Positions 48,263 to 59,679 of a stretch of DNA of 64,000 nucleotides are shown one piece after another. Location: contig OY282560.1 of the NCBI GenBank assembly GCA_958295665.1, forward strand, positions 54,684,333 to 54,748,332, written 5' to 3'. The position numbers and the translations under genes are program-made. The notes beneath the pieces are model-generated. The model did not search any database. It was not told the origin of the DNA and saw nothing but the letters and a program-made list of their open reading frames with translations. Every line of letters starts with the position of its first letter. Within the stretch, counting starts at the first letter, position 1. This stretch comes from Tipula vernalis. Its lineage: Eukaryota; Arthropoda; Insecta; Diptera; Tipulidae.

Positions 48263-48278
48263 CTGCTCAGCCTCCTTT

Positions 48279-49506
48279 TCAGCACCGCCACCACCCGCAT
48301 GCATTTTTGTCCGGCCGATGGCTGAATAGTGTCCTCCATCGCCGTTCTGCTGGCCCCCGCTGCCTGAGAGCATCCAGGCCTAACCAGTGGCTTGCACGGT
48401 GGGAGCCCTTGTGAGGCCTTCCCCGCGGAACCCCTGACGCCTTCCTCTCCCTTTCCCGCCTTCTCCTCACCTGTCTCCTGGAGAGGGCGGTCACCCCGGT
48501 GGTCTTAGCTACAGGTGCCGCTTCCGTATCTTCTACAGGCTTCACCATTTGGGTCCCGCCGACAGAAGCCGGTTTAGCTCCACTCTGACCACCCTTGGGA
48601 TGCAATTGTACGGTCCCAAACTTATAGTTGACCTTAAAGCCAACCAGCTTGAGCTTCTCAACTGAAGAGTGGTCCATATAGAACGTGAAAAAGGCCGAAG
48701 AGCCTTTCGCCTCTCTCCTGATCACTCTCCAGTTGATCGCCTGCATGCCCTCATATTGGCTTTTTATAAAACCAAAAAGCTTCTCCGTGGGCAATTCAGC
48801 ACTGTTTGGGAAGGTGCCGAACAGAGTCCTGGCTCGAGGCAGGTTTTCCGCCTCGGCTACGATCAGCTGCGCACCCTCCCATGGCTTGATACTGCCTATG
48901 GCCTTTCTGAGCCACTGAACAGTGGCCCGGTCAGCACAGGTTAGTACCAGCCAACCAGGCCGAAGCTGACTGCCAAGGAACTTAAGTTTAAGCTTCTTGG
49001 CCTCTTGCTCTAGCACCTTATCTAGGATGCCCTCCTGGACAGCCTTAAGCTGCTCTCCAGTGAGGACAACCTCTGGAAATCCAGTGGGCAAGATCCCAAC
49101 GATCTCCGACTCCGCAGCCTGCCTGAAGCTAAGTCCAGACCGAACCGCAGAACCCGAGACCGTCGGGACAGATTCTTCTCCCCTGGCCTTTTTTTGTGCC
49201 GGTGGAGTACCCTCATCCGAGCGGATCCTCTTTGACGGTGGGCCCTCTGCGGGAGCACAAGACTCCCTTTGTGGCCGCATCGCCAGAAGCCTTGTCTCGC
49301 TTCCGGGCGGTTTGCCCTCAGCAAGAAGCCTCCTGTACCACTTCTTCGCGGCCCCACACATTTTCACGCGAGGAGCCGCGGAAGGTTTGTCAGTGATGCT
49401 GACAGTTCCTTTCGGGTCCTCCCCGACGACTTTGCTCCCGCCTGTTTTCACAGAGGCGATACCCCCACTTACGGGGTCGAGTTCTCATCTCCTGAGGTGT
49501 CCATGT
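48279..49506 (-). pseudogene. LINE A1 ORF1 (DUF4780-like RNA-binding protein)
   Basis: Translation probably began at the ATG near 49506 (MDTSGDENSTP). A one-base frame change near 49470 now separates it from the main frame, which has no ATG. The ~390-codon frame has a basic N-terminus (PPSKRIRS, PPAQKKARGEE). A central domain (GWLVLTCADRATVQWL, PWEGAQLIVAEAENLP, INWRVIRREAKGSSAFFTFYMD) resembles the DUF4780 domain of insect LINE ORF1 proteins. The Arg-rich tail is RRQVRRRRERERK. Such proteins bind element RNA. A second frame change after VPRG is likely. Confidence 0.8.
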
Positions 49507-49650
49507 CGGAGTTGAGAACTAATTTCTCAATCCCCGAACGGAGCTTCCCATCCGATAGAACACTCATCGAGAGTCCCACAGCGAACACTTGCGAGGTCCT
49601 CGAACACCACCGCGGAACTATCGCTGGTGCATGACGCTTTAGCGCCAGCT

Positions 49651-50550
49651 GCCTAAAACATGACTAGCACAGCTCGCGTAATGTGCACCCTACCGAAAGG
49701 TTACGGAGCTGGTAGATTACTCTACTCAACTTTGATCCCCCCTTCTAGTAGACGCCAAATCACTATGCATATATTGATACTTCTACTGATCATCGTAGTG
49801 TACTTCAATGTTTTCAACTCTTGCTTTTGTTCTCGTTGGGGGGAATTCTTCTAGTAATCTTTGGTAAACTTCGGGGAATTCTACTAGTAGTCCCTCGGCT
49901 GGTTTTACACGCCTCTTCATATTTTTCGTCAGCGACCTCATAAATGTACACAAAACCATGTAACTTCTTTAATTTTACATTTTTAACACACCATACAGAT
50001 TTAGAGCTTCTCTTCCAGTAATTTGGTCATATATAGAAATAAACTGGAAACTAAACGAATGTGTAGATTTATCTCTTAGAGACAATTACAAACCTCACGA
50101 AGTTTACCTTTCACTTATTGTAGAGACATTATTCGAAACCAGACACCGTACTTAGATTACTTCATCTAGCGTTGATCGGATTATATTGAATATTTTATAA
50201 GCAATACACATTCAGATATGTACTACATACATTTTATTGTTATGAGAAACATTCAAATTAACTTTTTATTTATAACAAGAAAAGAACATAACATTTTTTT
50301 ATACGTTATCTGATTCATGTTAACCACCCATTTGTTTTCATGCTTTCAAGAAATAATACAAAAAAAAAAAATCGCGATAATCGCAAATCAAATATTTAAT
50401 TACTGTTTGCAATTACATAATTCTTTTCTATCTCTCTTTCTCACTTTATTACAATCAATAATCCAGTTTAACAATTTTTTTATTTTTTTTTTATTAACTC
50501 GTTCATTATATACCAAAATCTTATCTTAATCTTTGAATCGATTCGATAGA

Positions 50551-50588
<38 letters not shown>

Positions 50589-51333
50589 GATAAAATAATT
50601 CAACCACCTCATTAGAATTTTTCGTCTTGTGGTGATATTAATTTTAAAAGGTGTGGATTCTTGTTTTCGTGTACGCCGGTTGTGCTGTTCAGTTTTCTAG
50701 TATTTTTCATATTTTGAATCGAAGATGCTGTCTTGTGCATGTACAGCATACATGTATACATGAAAACTTACGTATGGGAATTTAACAACAACTGAATCAT
50801 TTGGTCGGATGTCGAATACAAAAAAAAAAAAAAAAAAACGATGAACGAAAATGTCATCAACTTCCAATGTTTAAATGTTTTAGTCTTCATCATCATCAAG
50901 AAATTTAAATATTGGTTTGTTTGCGTACCTCTAAGAAAATGAGAAGACCTTAATTGGATGACAAGAATATATAATATTAATTTGAATTTATTGGACCAGT
51001 AATTGGGCCTACCTTTTTTTCTCTGTGTTTGTCTTTTTATGTCTTGTGAAGTTTATTTCTTGTGTGTCGCTTTTTTTATATCTAATAACATCTTTATTAA
51101 AATTATTTGCGGTTGGGTAGTTTTTGTTGTTGTTTGTGTTTATTTTTATTATTTGAGTATGTTTGCAAAGCGGCAATTTTTGTATTCAAAACGGCTTCAA
51201 AACTAGTTTAAAACTTTGGTATCAAAACTAAAATGTTTCAAAAATTGTTTTAGAACCTTCTTAGATACCTCACTAAACCATACATATGTATAACCTTTGT
51301 TTGATCGAGTTTGTTGAAACCTTTAAGTTTTAC
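49651..51333. other. Possible LINE leader then AT-rich DNA, no gene
   Basis: 49651-49960 is less AT-rich and has repeated GGGGAATTCT(T/A)CTAGTA motifs; it may be the 5' leader of LINE A1 or an older insertion. The rest is AT-rich with A-runs (50819-50838) and a GA microsatellite. Confidence 0.45.
50547..50586. repeat. (GA)n microsatellite
   Basis: About 19 GA dinucleotides with one GGG interruption near the left end. Confidence 0.95.
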
Positions 51334-51601
51334 GCGGATTCAGGATTTGATTTTAATTTCCACTCGCAATTCTTCAGTCCTTCAACTGTGCTAATAGGTA
51401 ATTCTATATCGTCAGGTTTGTCATGTGATAAGCTTCTTGGCTGCATAGCAAGATTCTTTTGAATTAATACATCGATTGAAGCCTTTAAATCAGCTTGATT
51501 CTTTATGATTTGATTTGTTCGTTCTGTGAACATTTTGGCAATGTAGTCTAACTTGTTGTTTAGAGAATAATTTCCAGTGTCTCCAGAGTAATTATAATTT
51601 G
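51334..51601 (-). pseudogene. DUF4806-like exon, probably relict
   Basis: On the - strand an AATATTTTTTAG acceptor ends at 51602. It is followed by 89 open codons that begin NYNYSGDTGNYSLNNKLDYI. They pass through an internal Met (51533) and end with DDIELPISTVEGLKNCEWKL. The last motif, a Leu-Pro followed by a short helix, resembles the start of the DUF4806 domain of insect proteins. A GTAAAA donor at 51333 would continue into a further exon; without splicing the frame stops at 51330. No neighbouring exons are visible. It may be a captured gene fragment. Confidence 0.4.
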
Positions 51602-51694
51602 CTAAAAAATATTAAAAAAATTTAATTAAAATATAAAGAAATATGTACTCGTATATTGTGTGGATTCATAATGACTATTCCGTGATGGAAGAAT

Positions 51695-53175
51695 GATAGA
51701 TGGGTCAACACAACAAGGAACACTAGGAAGGAACTACATGGCTTTGCCGACGCATCCGAACTAGCATATGCCGCTGTAGTATATTGCAGGACTACTAACG
51801 AGGCAGGACAAGTAACCACTAATCTTGTTATGGCAAAAACGCGGGTGGCCCCCATCAAAACGAAGCTGTCAATTCCTCGATTGGAGTTAAACGCAGCTAG
51901 ACTATTAGCAAAACTATTAACGCATGTCCAACTAGCAATGCAATTAAGTGAATGTGAAATGAACGCTTAGACCGATTCGACCATCACATTAAGCTGGGTT
52001 AAGGGAGAACCAAGGCGCTTCAAAACATTTGTAGCGAACCGCATTTCCTGTATAAGGCAATATTTATCAACAGCCACTTGGCATCACGTACGATCATGCG
52101 AGAATCCCGCTGACCTCGCTTCTCGAGGAGCATCTCCAAGAAAATTAATCCATTGCAAGTTATGGTGGCACGGAGCAGCGTTTCTGCAACAGGATGCAAC
52201 TCACTGGCAACTATCTAGAACCGTCAAGCAAAACAATGAGGTGGACCCACAAGTCTATCTCCCTGAGGATTACGAGGAGAAGCTAACATTAACCACTGTA
52301 ACGAACTAAACCAACGTCTGGTTGGAATTATTTCAAAGAATTTCCAGTTATGATAAATTAAAACGAGTGGTGGCAAATTGTGCAACGTTCATCAATCGGG
52401 TTGCACAAAAAATTCCGTCATTCAAGGCGATTACCCAAATGAGGAAAAATCTCCGCGTCGCCCTGACCACATTGCCAACTGAGATAGGAAATGCAATATC
52501 CATCGGCGAGACAACTTGGCATTTCATACCACCATTCGCTCCTCATTTTGGGGGCATTTGGGAAGCCGGAATTAAATCTGTAAAGGGTCACTTAAAAAGA
52601 GTCATAGGAGCCACTACTCTTACGTTTAAAGAGTTAAGTACCGTAACCGCTCAAATAGAGGCCTGCCTAAATTCACGGCCATTGACGTCGCTGACCAATG
52701 ATCCATCTGATCTTAAAGCATTAACCCCTGGCCATTTTTTGATCGGGGAAGCTCTCAAGAGCCAACCTTCTGCTATAGTCGAAAATATGCCTCTAACCAC
52801 AAGATGGCATCTAGTACAACGGATGATACAAGACTTTTGGAAAAGATGGTCAGCCGAATATTTGCACCAACTGCAACAAAGAAGCAAATGGAAAACACCG
52901 CAAACAAATCTATTGATAAACGATTTAGTCCTCTTAAAAGACGACCAACTCCCGGCAACATATTGGAAATTGGGTCGAATTATCGAGACTCAAGCTGGCG
53001 CTGATGGTCTAGTTCGCGTAGGTACTGTTAAATGTAAGGACAATGTGTACAAACGACCAATCACCAAACTGTGCAAGCTTCCCATAGAATCGGAGAAGTC
53101 AGACATCCCAGAAGTTGAAGATGCCAACAACGAGCCTCCACCTATCAAGAAACAACCGCCTAGAAGAGCTAAACA
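51695..53175 (+). mobile_element. BEL/Pao retrotransposon remnant (RNase H to integrase C-terminus)
   Basis: One + strand frame runs from DRWVNTTRNTRKELHGFADA through AKTRVAPIKTKLSIPRLEL, the Pao RNase H signature. It is broken by TAG at 51968 (W of WTDST) and TAA at 52308. From 52322 it is open and reads TTWHFIPPFAPHFGGIWEAG, LNSRPLTSL, ALTPGHFLIGE, RWSAEYLHQLQQRSKW and the DUF5641-like C-terminal domain. The integrase zinc finger and the first two catalytic residues are missing between FINRVAQ (about 52400) and the PPFAPHFGG segment. No LTRs were found. It ends at about 53175 against a LINE in opposite orientation. Confidence 0.88.
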
Positions 53176-54340
53176 TGTTATGGTGTTAGTCCATCTCTTC
53201 TGTGCCGAGGCTATCGCCTCATTTCTAAGCGCCCTATACAACGCTGCTATGGGCCTCCCCAGATTTGCCCTTTCCGGTTTCAATTGGAGAGTTGTACCTT
53301 GCCTTGCTAGTTCGTCCGCCCTGCAGTTCCCCAGTGCGGCTGAGTGACCGGGGACGCAGACTATCTGGATATTGAAATGCTCACTCATCTCGTTAAGAGA
53401 TGAGCGGCACTTCAATGCCACCACGGACGTCAGATAAACTGATTCCAGCGACTTGATTGTTATATCCCTTGTGGATATGACATTATGCTTCAACCAAGTC
53501 AGCGCTTCCTCAATCGCTACCACCTCCGCCTTGTACACACTGCAATGATCAGGAAGACGAACGGATATATTCACATTTAATTTGTAACAATAGATTCCTG
53601 CTCCGACTTTGCCGTCTAGCTTGAAGCCGTCAGTGTAGAATTGTATACTTCCAGTTTCTGTTATTGACCTGTTCCCCTAGGATTTTCTTGAGGGGAGAAG
53701 TGTCCGGAAACCTTTTTCAAAGCATACAATCGGTATCGTGTAGTCACTATTGTTCACATCTGCCTTTAGCGACCTGCCAATCGTCGAGTGGCCCGTCTGA
53801 AGACATTTCCACTCAAACACGGCAGAGAGTCGTGCAGCCGCAATTGCCGCTCTCTGCTTACCAAAGATGTCGACAGGAAGAAGGTGTAACATAGCCTCCA
53901 GAGCACATGTAGGGGTTGTCCTCAGTGCCCCGCTTATAAGCAAGCAGGCCATTCTCTGTACCTTCTCTATCTTATTCTTATAAGTTTTCTTGTTTAGTGC
54001 TGGCCACCACACACTCACCCCGTACATCAGAATCGGTCTGACTACAGCGGAGACGATCCAGTGTACCAGCTCTAGTTTTAGACCCCATCTCCTACCGACG
54101 GCATTTCTACATGAGTACAGAGCCATGGTGGACTTCATTACTCTCAAAAGTCTTGCCTTATCAGTAAAGGTCAGTGCTTTGCCATTTAAGGTAGGAGGGG
54201 CGACTACCGGAATTTTATATTTCTTGGTGAAGAGTACCAGCACTGTTTTGTATGGATTTATACCCAGCCCACATTTGCTGGTCCACTTTGTAATGATTAC
54301 GAGCGCGTGTTGCATGACTTCCTTAATCGTGCCTAGGTAT
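53176..54340 (-). pseudogene. LINE B RT thumb and RNase H
   Basis: From 54315 the frame reads MQHALVIITKW, GLGINPYKT, RRWGLKLELVHW and NKIEKVQRMACL. A frame change near 53680 leads to the RNase H domain. YTDGFKL and YKAEVVAIEEAL keep the first acidic residues and NCRADELAR keeps the last. The usual SDSQ motif reads VYLTSVVAL, losing that Asp. The C-terminal end runs into the BEL/Pao remnant at about 53175. Confidence 0.8.
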
Positions 54341-54950
54341 TAGAGAAGAGGTGATAGGACACCACCTTGCGGAGTTCCTGTAACTACTCGCCTCATAATG
54401 TTGGATTCCCCTATATCCGCGTTAATAATCCTGCATTCTAGCATCTGATTTATCAGCCTCCCTAAGGGGTAGTCCACATCTAAGAAAGATAGTCCTTCCC
54501 GAACTGCCTCCGTCCTGACATTGTTAAAGGCGCCCTCTATATCGAGGAAGGCTTCCATACCGTACTCTTTCGGGTGGATTGATTTCTCAATTGTTCGCAC
54601 CAGGGAATGCAGAGCCGTGTCTACAGATCTTCCTTTCCTGTACGCATGCTGAAAAGTCGCCCAATTACTGGGTTTTATTTTTGCATGTATGTACACGTCG
54701 ATCAATCTTTCCAATGTTTTCAACAGAAAGGATGATAGAGTTATAGGTCTTAGGTCCTTTCGGTAGACCTGTGTATTCTTCCCCGTTTTTGGGATGAATA
54801 TCACCCTAACCTCCGTCCATTTCCTAGGAATATAATTTAGTTTTAGACACCCCATGAAGATCACCTCCAGGCATGGGAGAATGATCGACGAGGCCTGCTG
54901 ATTTATAGGGTTTAAAGTTGTTTAGTGCCCATAGAATCCGGTTTTTGCAC
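54340..54950 (-). pseudogene. LINE B RT fingers and palm, YADD deleted
   Basis: Motifs KLNYIPRKWTEVRVIFIPKT, LRPITLSSFLLKTLERLID, QHAYRKGRSVDTAL, FLDIEGAFNN and GTPQGGVLSPLL are clear. After SPLL the sequence jumps to a stop and GTIKEVMQHAL. The ~40 residues holding the catalytic YADD box are missing. Confidence 0.85.
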
Positions 54951-55993
54951 ATGATATCCTCCGGGCGCCAATGATTCCCCACTAGACGTTGTCCACAGCC
55001 TATCCGGTTTAATTAAGTAACTAGGGCTCGTTGGACTCTTAGATAGGATTCTCCTGAGGCGCGAAGTCTCCGAAACACCTTCCATGTTATCACAGAATAG
55101 TCTCCAAGATCTCCTCCGCGCCTTCTTTATTTCCTTTTCATACTTTTTAAGGTGCTCATTATAGGAGCCCCAGTCCTGAGCTTCCCCAGAGCCCTTTGCT
55201 CTATTGAATGCTTTCCTACATCCTGAACGAAAGATTCCCAACTCCCTGGACCACCATACCGGTTTCTGCTTCCCTTTAGGTATTCTCTCTGGGCAAGCAG
55301 TGTCCAAGGACAAGTTGCAGGCGCTTGTGATTTCTCCCACCAGGAAATCCAACTCCTTCTCTGTGGTGGGGGGCTTCGGAGCATCGTTCAGTAAGAGTCC
55401 TACTAACACTTCCCCGTATTTGTTCCAGTTAGTCCTTCTAGGATTCCTGAAGGCTTTCCGGGTAACAGGGTGAATGTCAATATTAAACGTCACGTATGTG
55501 TAATGGAGTCTGATGCAAAGGTAACGTCCTTTACCTCCTGCCTGTTACTAATAATAAAAGTGGGCTCTTGCCCCAGATTACACACTGCAAGGTTAGTACC
55601 CAATAAGTAATCAAATAAGTAATCACCCCTATTATTGATATCAGTGCTACCCCAGATTGTATGATGCGCGTTTGCATCACAACCAAGTATTACTCCGATC
55701 TTTTCCCGTTCCGCTTCGTGTATCAGTTCCCCAAGGTTATCCGGCGGAACCTCTTTCTTTCGGTCCATATAGGCTAAAACCAGCCTCCCGTCTCCAGGCC
55801 GACTGCCGTTACGTCTCCACTACTATATTGTGGAAGTAGAAAAATACTCAAGTTATTTTTAGCGAGAATGCAAGATCTGATCTTATCGGACCCAGAAGAG
55901 TATAAAATTGTATACCCTTTTAAACCGAGGCCACAGATCTTGTTTTTATTAATCCAGGGTTCTTAAACTAGGATTATGTCTACATCCGATTTG
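54912..55993 (-). pseudogene. LINE B endonuclease and linker
   Basis: VDIILV, a stop (TAA where Q is expected near 55965), EPWINKNKICGLGLKGYTIL, ILAKNNLSIFLLPQYSSGD, GVILGCDANAHHTIWGSTDI and RQEVKDVTFASDS trace an APE-type endonuclease. The C-terminal SDH motif is not found in frame. The linker follows (RNPRRTNWNKYGE, PVWWSRELGIFRSGCRKAF) from 55493. Confidence 0.8.
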
Positions 55994-56053
55994 CCGAAGC
56001 AGCCTTATAAAAACTTACCTTCCTTCATATACCCTCCGCTGTCGCGGCAGGGT

Positions 56054-56401
56054 TTAATCTCTCGGCCCTAGGGGGACGTCATCAATTCTGACGCACCCTT
56101 CCGGTACTCCGTGTTGGCTCTTTATGCCGCCCTCCTCCCCCATCGACTCGACCCGATCTTCCTCGTTCGAGTCCAGGGATAGGCGACTAACCATAGCCGT
56201 CAATCGCTCCATCGCTAAACTCCCAACGTCCCTCGTGTTAGCATCTTCTCTCTGCTCTATCCCTGGTAGGTCTTCCACAATCGCTTCGACCTCATCCTTT
56301 TTAAATACCTTTAGCGTATTTGACCCGAAACCGGAGTCGATTACCCTCTTCTTTTTAGCTAGAGGGGCTAGGGACATTTTGTTCACGACTAAAATGGACA
56401 A
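56054..56401 (-). pseudogene. Possible LINE B ORF1 remnant
   Basis: A 115-codon frame, acidic in its second half (RLSLDSNEEDRVESMGEEGG), lies just upstream of the LINE B endonuclease in the same orientation. It is placed where ORF1 or the extreme N-terminus of ORF2 would be, but I see no domain. Confidence 0.35.
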
Positions 56402-56955
56402 CCTAGAGATCCTCCCTTTGCCTCCTCTTGTTTAATCATCTGCCAATTCTTCGTCGGAAGATCAACGTTGCTTGCCGGAATTATGCGCATTAATTGGAGA
56501 GTTGAGGTGAGTTTGATAGTTGGTTGAGTTATTATTGCGTGGGCAGTTCATTTGACGCTTGCCTTGTGATTGAGTTAGAGGTTGGGTTGGAGGTTGAGTT
56601 CGATTTCAATTTGTTTTTTTCTTTTCTTTTTTTTTTATCATTTCTTAACACACAACATTACAATTGGAGAACGGGAAAAGGACGAATAAGAATAGAATAA
56701 ATGGAAATCAGAAGAGACGATTTAATAGGATCGGGAATTATTCATTCTTCAAGAATCCAATTTTTAATATTGAGTTTGAACTTCTGTAAGTTATGCGACT
56801 AAGGAAAATATCCGCCGTCCAGCCAGCCCATTTCACAAACAAGCACCCCGGAAGAGAAATAAGCCTTCGAACTTATTCGTCTTACAAAATTACTTTGGTC
56901 TAAAAAGACCCAAAGTATTGAAATCCTGCCAAAAATGATTAAAAATGTGGTTGGT
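56402..56955. other. Boundary between LINE B and LINE C, no gene
   Basis: T-rich and A-rich stretches (56606-56640) between two LINEs lying head to head. It may include the LINE B leader. No frame supported. Confidence 0.45.
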
Positions 56956-58695
56956 ACAAAACCAGGGTATAGACCCCTCCACCGTAAGGTGGATTATAAA
57001 CATGCTGGAAAATAGAAGGATTACGGCCTCTTTTGGAGAAAAACCATCACCATAGCGGCCACCAGGGGTTGCCCCCAGGGAGATTTTCTCTCTCCCTTAT
57101 TGTGGCTGATCGTGATGGATCAATTATTTACCAGACTGAGAAATTTAGACTTCTCGAACATTACCTTGATGGTTAGGGGAAACGATGCAACAAGCCCTAG
57201 AGGTAGTAAATGATTGGTGCACGGAGGTGGGCCTTACGGTAAATCCCAACAAGGCCAACTGCACTCTCTTTACTAACCGGAGGAAAATTGGCCTCCTGCC
57301 GATAGCTTGGGGGGGGGGGGTAACTCTCCAACTGTCAACGAAGGTTAAATATCTGGGTATCGTACTTGATCAGAAATTGACATGCTATTCCCACTTAAAT
57401 CATATCACAAACAAGGCGAATAAGGCCTACTTCACCTGCCATAGAATGTTTGGCAAAACGTGGGGACTGAACCCACAAATGTTGGTTTGGCTCTACCGGG
57501 CCGTTATTAGACCTATGTTCGCTTACGCGGCGTTTGTGTGGTAGCCAAAGACGGAGCAGATTGGTGCACGAAGAATACTGGATAAAATCCAGAGATTAAT
57601 CTGTGTGGGTGCAACTGGAGTAATGAGGACTTGTCCAACAGTTGCCCTTGAGAGAATACTGGGGCTCTCACCACTGCACCTATACATTGAAAAAGTAGTC
57701 GGTTCAAGAGGTCTGAGCCTAAAAATAATAGCCAAAATTAAAACTGTAAGGCCAGGACATAACAGTACCCTACATAAATTAAACTTTAAGGAGGAATTGA
57801 TCCAACTATCGGATTTGATGGTAAGGAAAATAGACTGTCAGAGGAATTTTACTATTAGTTTGCCGGATAGGGCACTTGTAGAGAATATTATCTCCTCCGT
57901 TCCCCGCCCAGGGATGGTCGAGCCCGACCTAGAACTATGCATACCACTGGGTACCACCCCACAGTTTTTCAGGCGGAGACCTTTGATACTTAGGTATGTG
58001 TGCTACAATTTCTCAAAAAGAAATATAAGAAGTCCGAGATCTATATAATCTCGGACAGCCAGGCAGCTCTGCTAGCCTTAGGAGCTTCAGTGTTCAATTC
58101 GAAATTGATCTGGAACTGCTACTGTAATTTATTAGAACTGGGTAAAGTAAATAAAGTGATCCTTTTGTGGTCTCCTGGCCACTCCACCATTAGAGGAAAT
58201 GAGGCAGCAGACCGATGTGCAAAAATGGGAGCAAGCCGAGATTTCCTGGGTCCCAGTCCTAGTATTGCTTTTTTCCAAAACCCATTTGGTAGATGGTATA
58301 AGGGACTGGAAGCAGAACTATAGGAAATTAGTCTGGGAGTCCTCCAGTGGGATGAGACAGGCCAAGAAATTATTCAGATATAATATTATACGTTCGGGAG
58401 AGGCACCGAGGATGGACCGCCAATCCCTAAGATCCTTACCTGGATTTTAACAGGACACGGCCCTTTTAACGGCCATCTACTTAAAATGGGAAGGTCCTTT
58501 ACGGACCAGTGCAGATTCTGCGACTGCGGTAAGGAGACATCGGAACACCTACTATTCACATGCGATCCTATCATCCTAAAAAGTTTAAAGTTCCTCAATG
58601 CGTATATAATCCAGTGGCCTAACGATTATCTTGCTTTTTTCATCAGTCAAAATATAATTCACGTTAACTTCACTCTTTAGTATAGTGGCGGGCCG
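56956..58695 (+). mobile_element. Third LOA/I-like LINE, 3' part (LINE C)
   Basis: In + strand order: GIDPSTVRWIINMLENRRIT, a frame change, ATRGCPQGDFLSPLLW, a deleted YADD region and MQQALEVVNDWCTEVGLTVN (57185). Then KYLGIVLDQKL and KTWGLNPQM to FVW with a stop at 57542. The remainder gives RILDKIQRLICVGATG, a truncated RNase H (SDSQAALLAL, RGNEAADRCA) and the finger CRFCDCGKETSEHLLFTC. The first two acidic residues of RNase H are lost near 57960-58000. The copy is 5'-truncated and dead. Its 3' end near 58695 abuts the Gypsy element. Confidence 0.88.
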
Positions 58696-58735
58696 CCAAG
58701 TTGGTCCTAACTTTGCAGAAAAATAATTTGGAGCA

Positions 58736-59600
58736 CTACTCAAATGATGTTGACGCACAAAAACATTTTGTCCTGGTTTTAAATGAAATTGGTGTGGCTC
58801 TCAAATTATAAACTTTAGCATGTTTTCCGTGTGCTTGCAGAAGTCGTTTTCGAACATAGGAATGAATTATTGATTGCCGATGATGTAGCGGTAATTCAGG
58901 AATTTCGTATTCATTTAGGCTATTTGCATCGCGTACGATATTATATGCGTTTCCATGATGTATTCGGTGATAACCATACATAAGGAAATGTGCAGGATAC
59001 GTGGTTGAATCATGCACTGTATCTCTAAGGGAGCTGGCAATCTCTTGAATGTGTTTATCCCATAATTTGTGATTGTCATGTAAATATGAGCGTACGGCTG
59101 TTAATATAGTGCGATTAACTCGTTCTGAAGCGTTTGATTGTGGCGAGTATAATTCCGTATAGTTATGTTTGATTCTGTAGTAACGTTCCATCTCTTTAAA
59201 TTCTTTACTAACGAATTGTACACCATTATCAGAATAGATATACTCAGGGACACCTTATAGAGGAAAAACATCTTCTCTAAAATAATCAACAATTTTTATG
59301 GTAGTTCCCTTCGAAAGTGATTTTAAGAGACAAAATTTTGTTAGTTGATCCAAGTCAATGAGAAGAATTGTGTTACCTTTCTGTGATCTAGGATAAGGAC
59401 CCAAAAGATCTACGTATATCCTTTACCAAGGACGGTTCACATTCAGATATGCACCCATTATTGGTCTTAAAATTATGTTAGGAGCCTTTGTACTCTTACA
59501 CACAACACAGGTAGATATATAATCGTGCACCTTGTTTTGCCATTCCGGGCCAGAAATAGAGATGCCTTAATCGCTCAATAGTTTAAGCAATACCACTGTG
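58736..59600 (-). pseudogene. Gypsy integrase
   Basis: RHLYFWPGMAKQG marks the zinc-finger region. The core follows with RIYVDLLGPYPRSQ (first Asp), IYSDNGVQF (second Asp) and SPQSNASERVNRTI (Glu), so the D,D,E triad is still legible. Stops occur near 59428 and 59255, with frame changes in the zinc-finger region. The C-terminal part ends at LINE C. Confidence 0.85.
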
Positions 59601-59679
59601 AAAAGCTATCCCTTGTTAAACACCTTGGAACTCATAATTTCCACACCGGTAAGTCCGTTAATTTTTCTCTTGCCTTAGG

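Larger units (their letters stand above)
46677..49650 (-). mobile_element. LOA/I-like LINE, 5' part (LINE A1)
   Basis: On the - strand it contains a 5' leader (49650-49507), ORF1 with a DUF4780-like domain, the endonuclease, the linker and the start of the reverse transcriptase. It breaks off after KILDYQIRSEVLGKNPLH at about 46677. LINE A2 starts again around the same place (CPLHQFAYQTG), but the nucleotides at the shared PLH differ. The two may be separate copies or one copy with a later insertion. The exact 5' end is uncertain. Confidence 0.88.
53176..56401 (-). mobile_element. Second LOA/I-like LINE (LINE B)
   Basis: The - strand order is ORF1 remnant (56401-56054), endonuclease (about 55970-55490), linker (55493-54912), RT (54864-53960) and RNase H (53650-53175). 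The zinc finger and 3' tail are cut off by the BEL/Pao remnant. Translated similarity to LINE A is partial (DIEGAFNN, HHTIWGSTDINNRG), so it is a related but different family. Confidence 0.88.

Noticed and set aside
48669..49634. Several + strand frames of 64-172 codons opposite LINE ORF1
   Set aside because: Antisense shadows of the GC-richer ORF1, which has clear domain motifs on the - strand.
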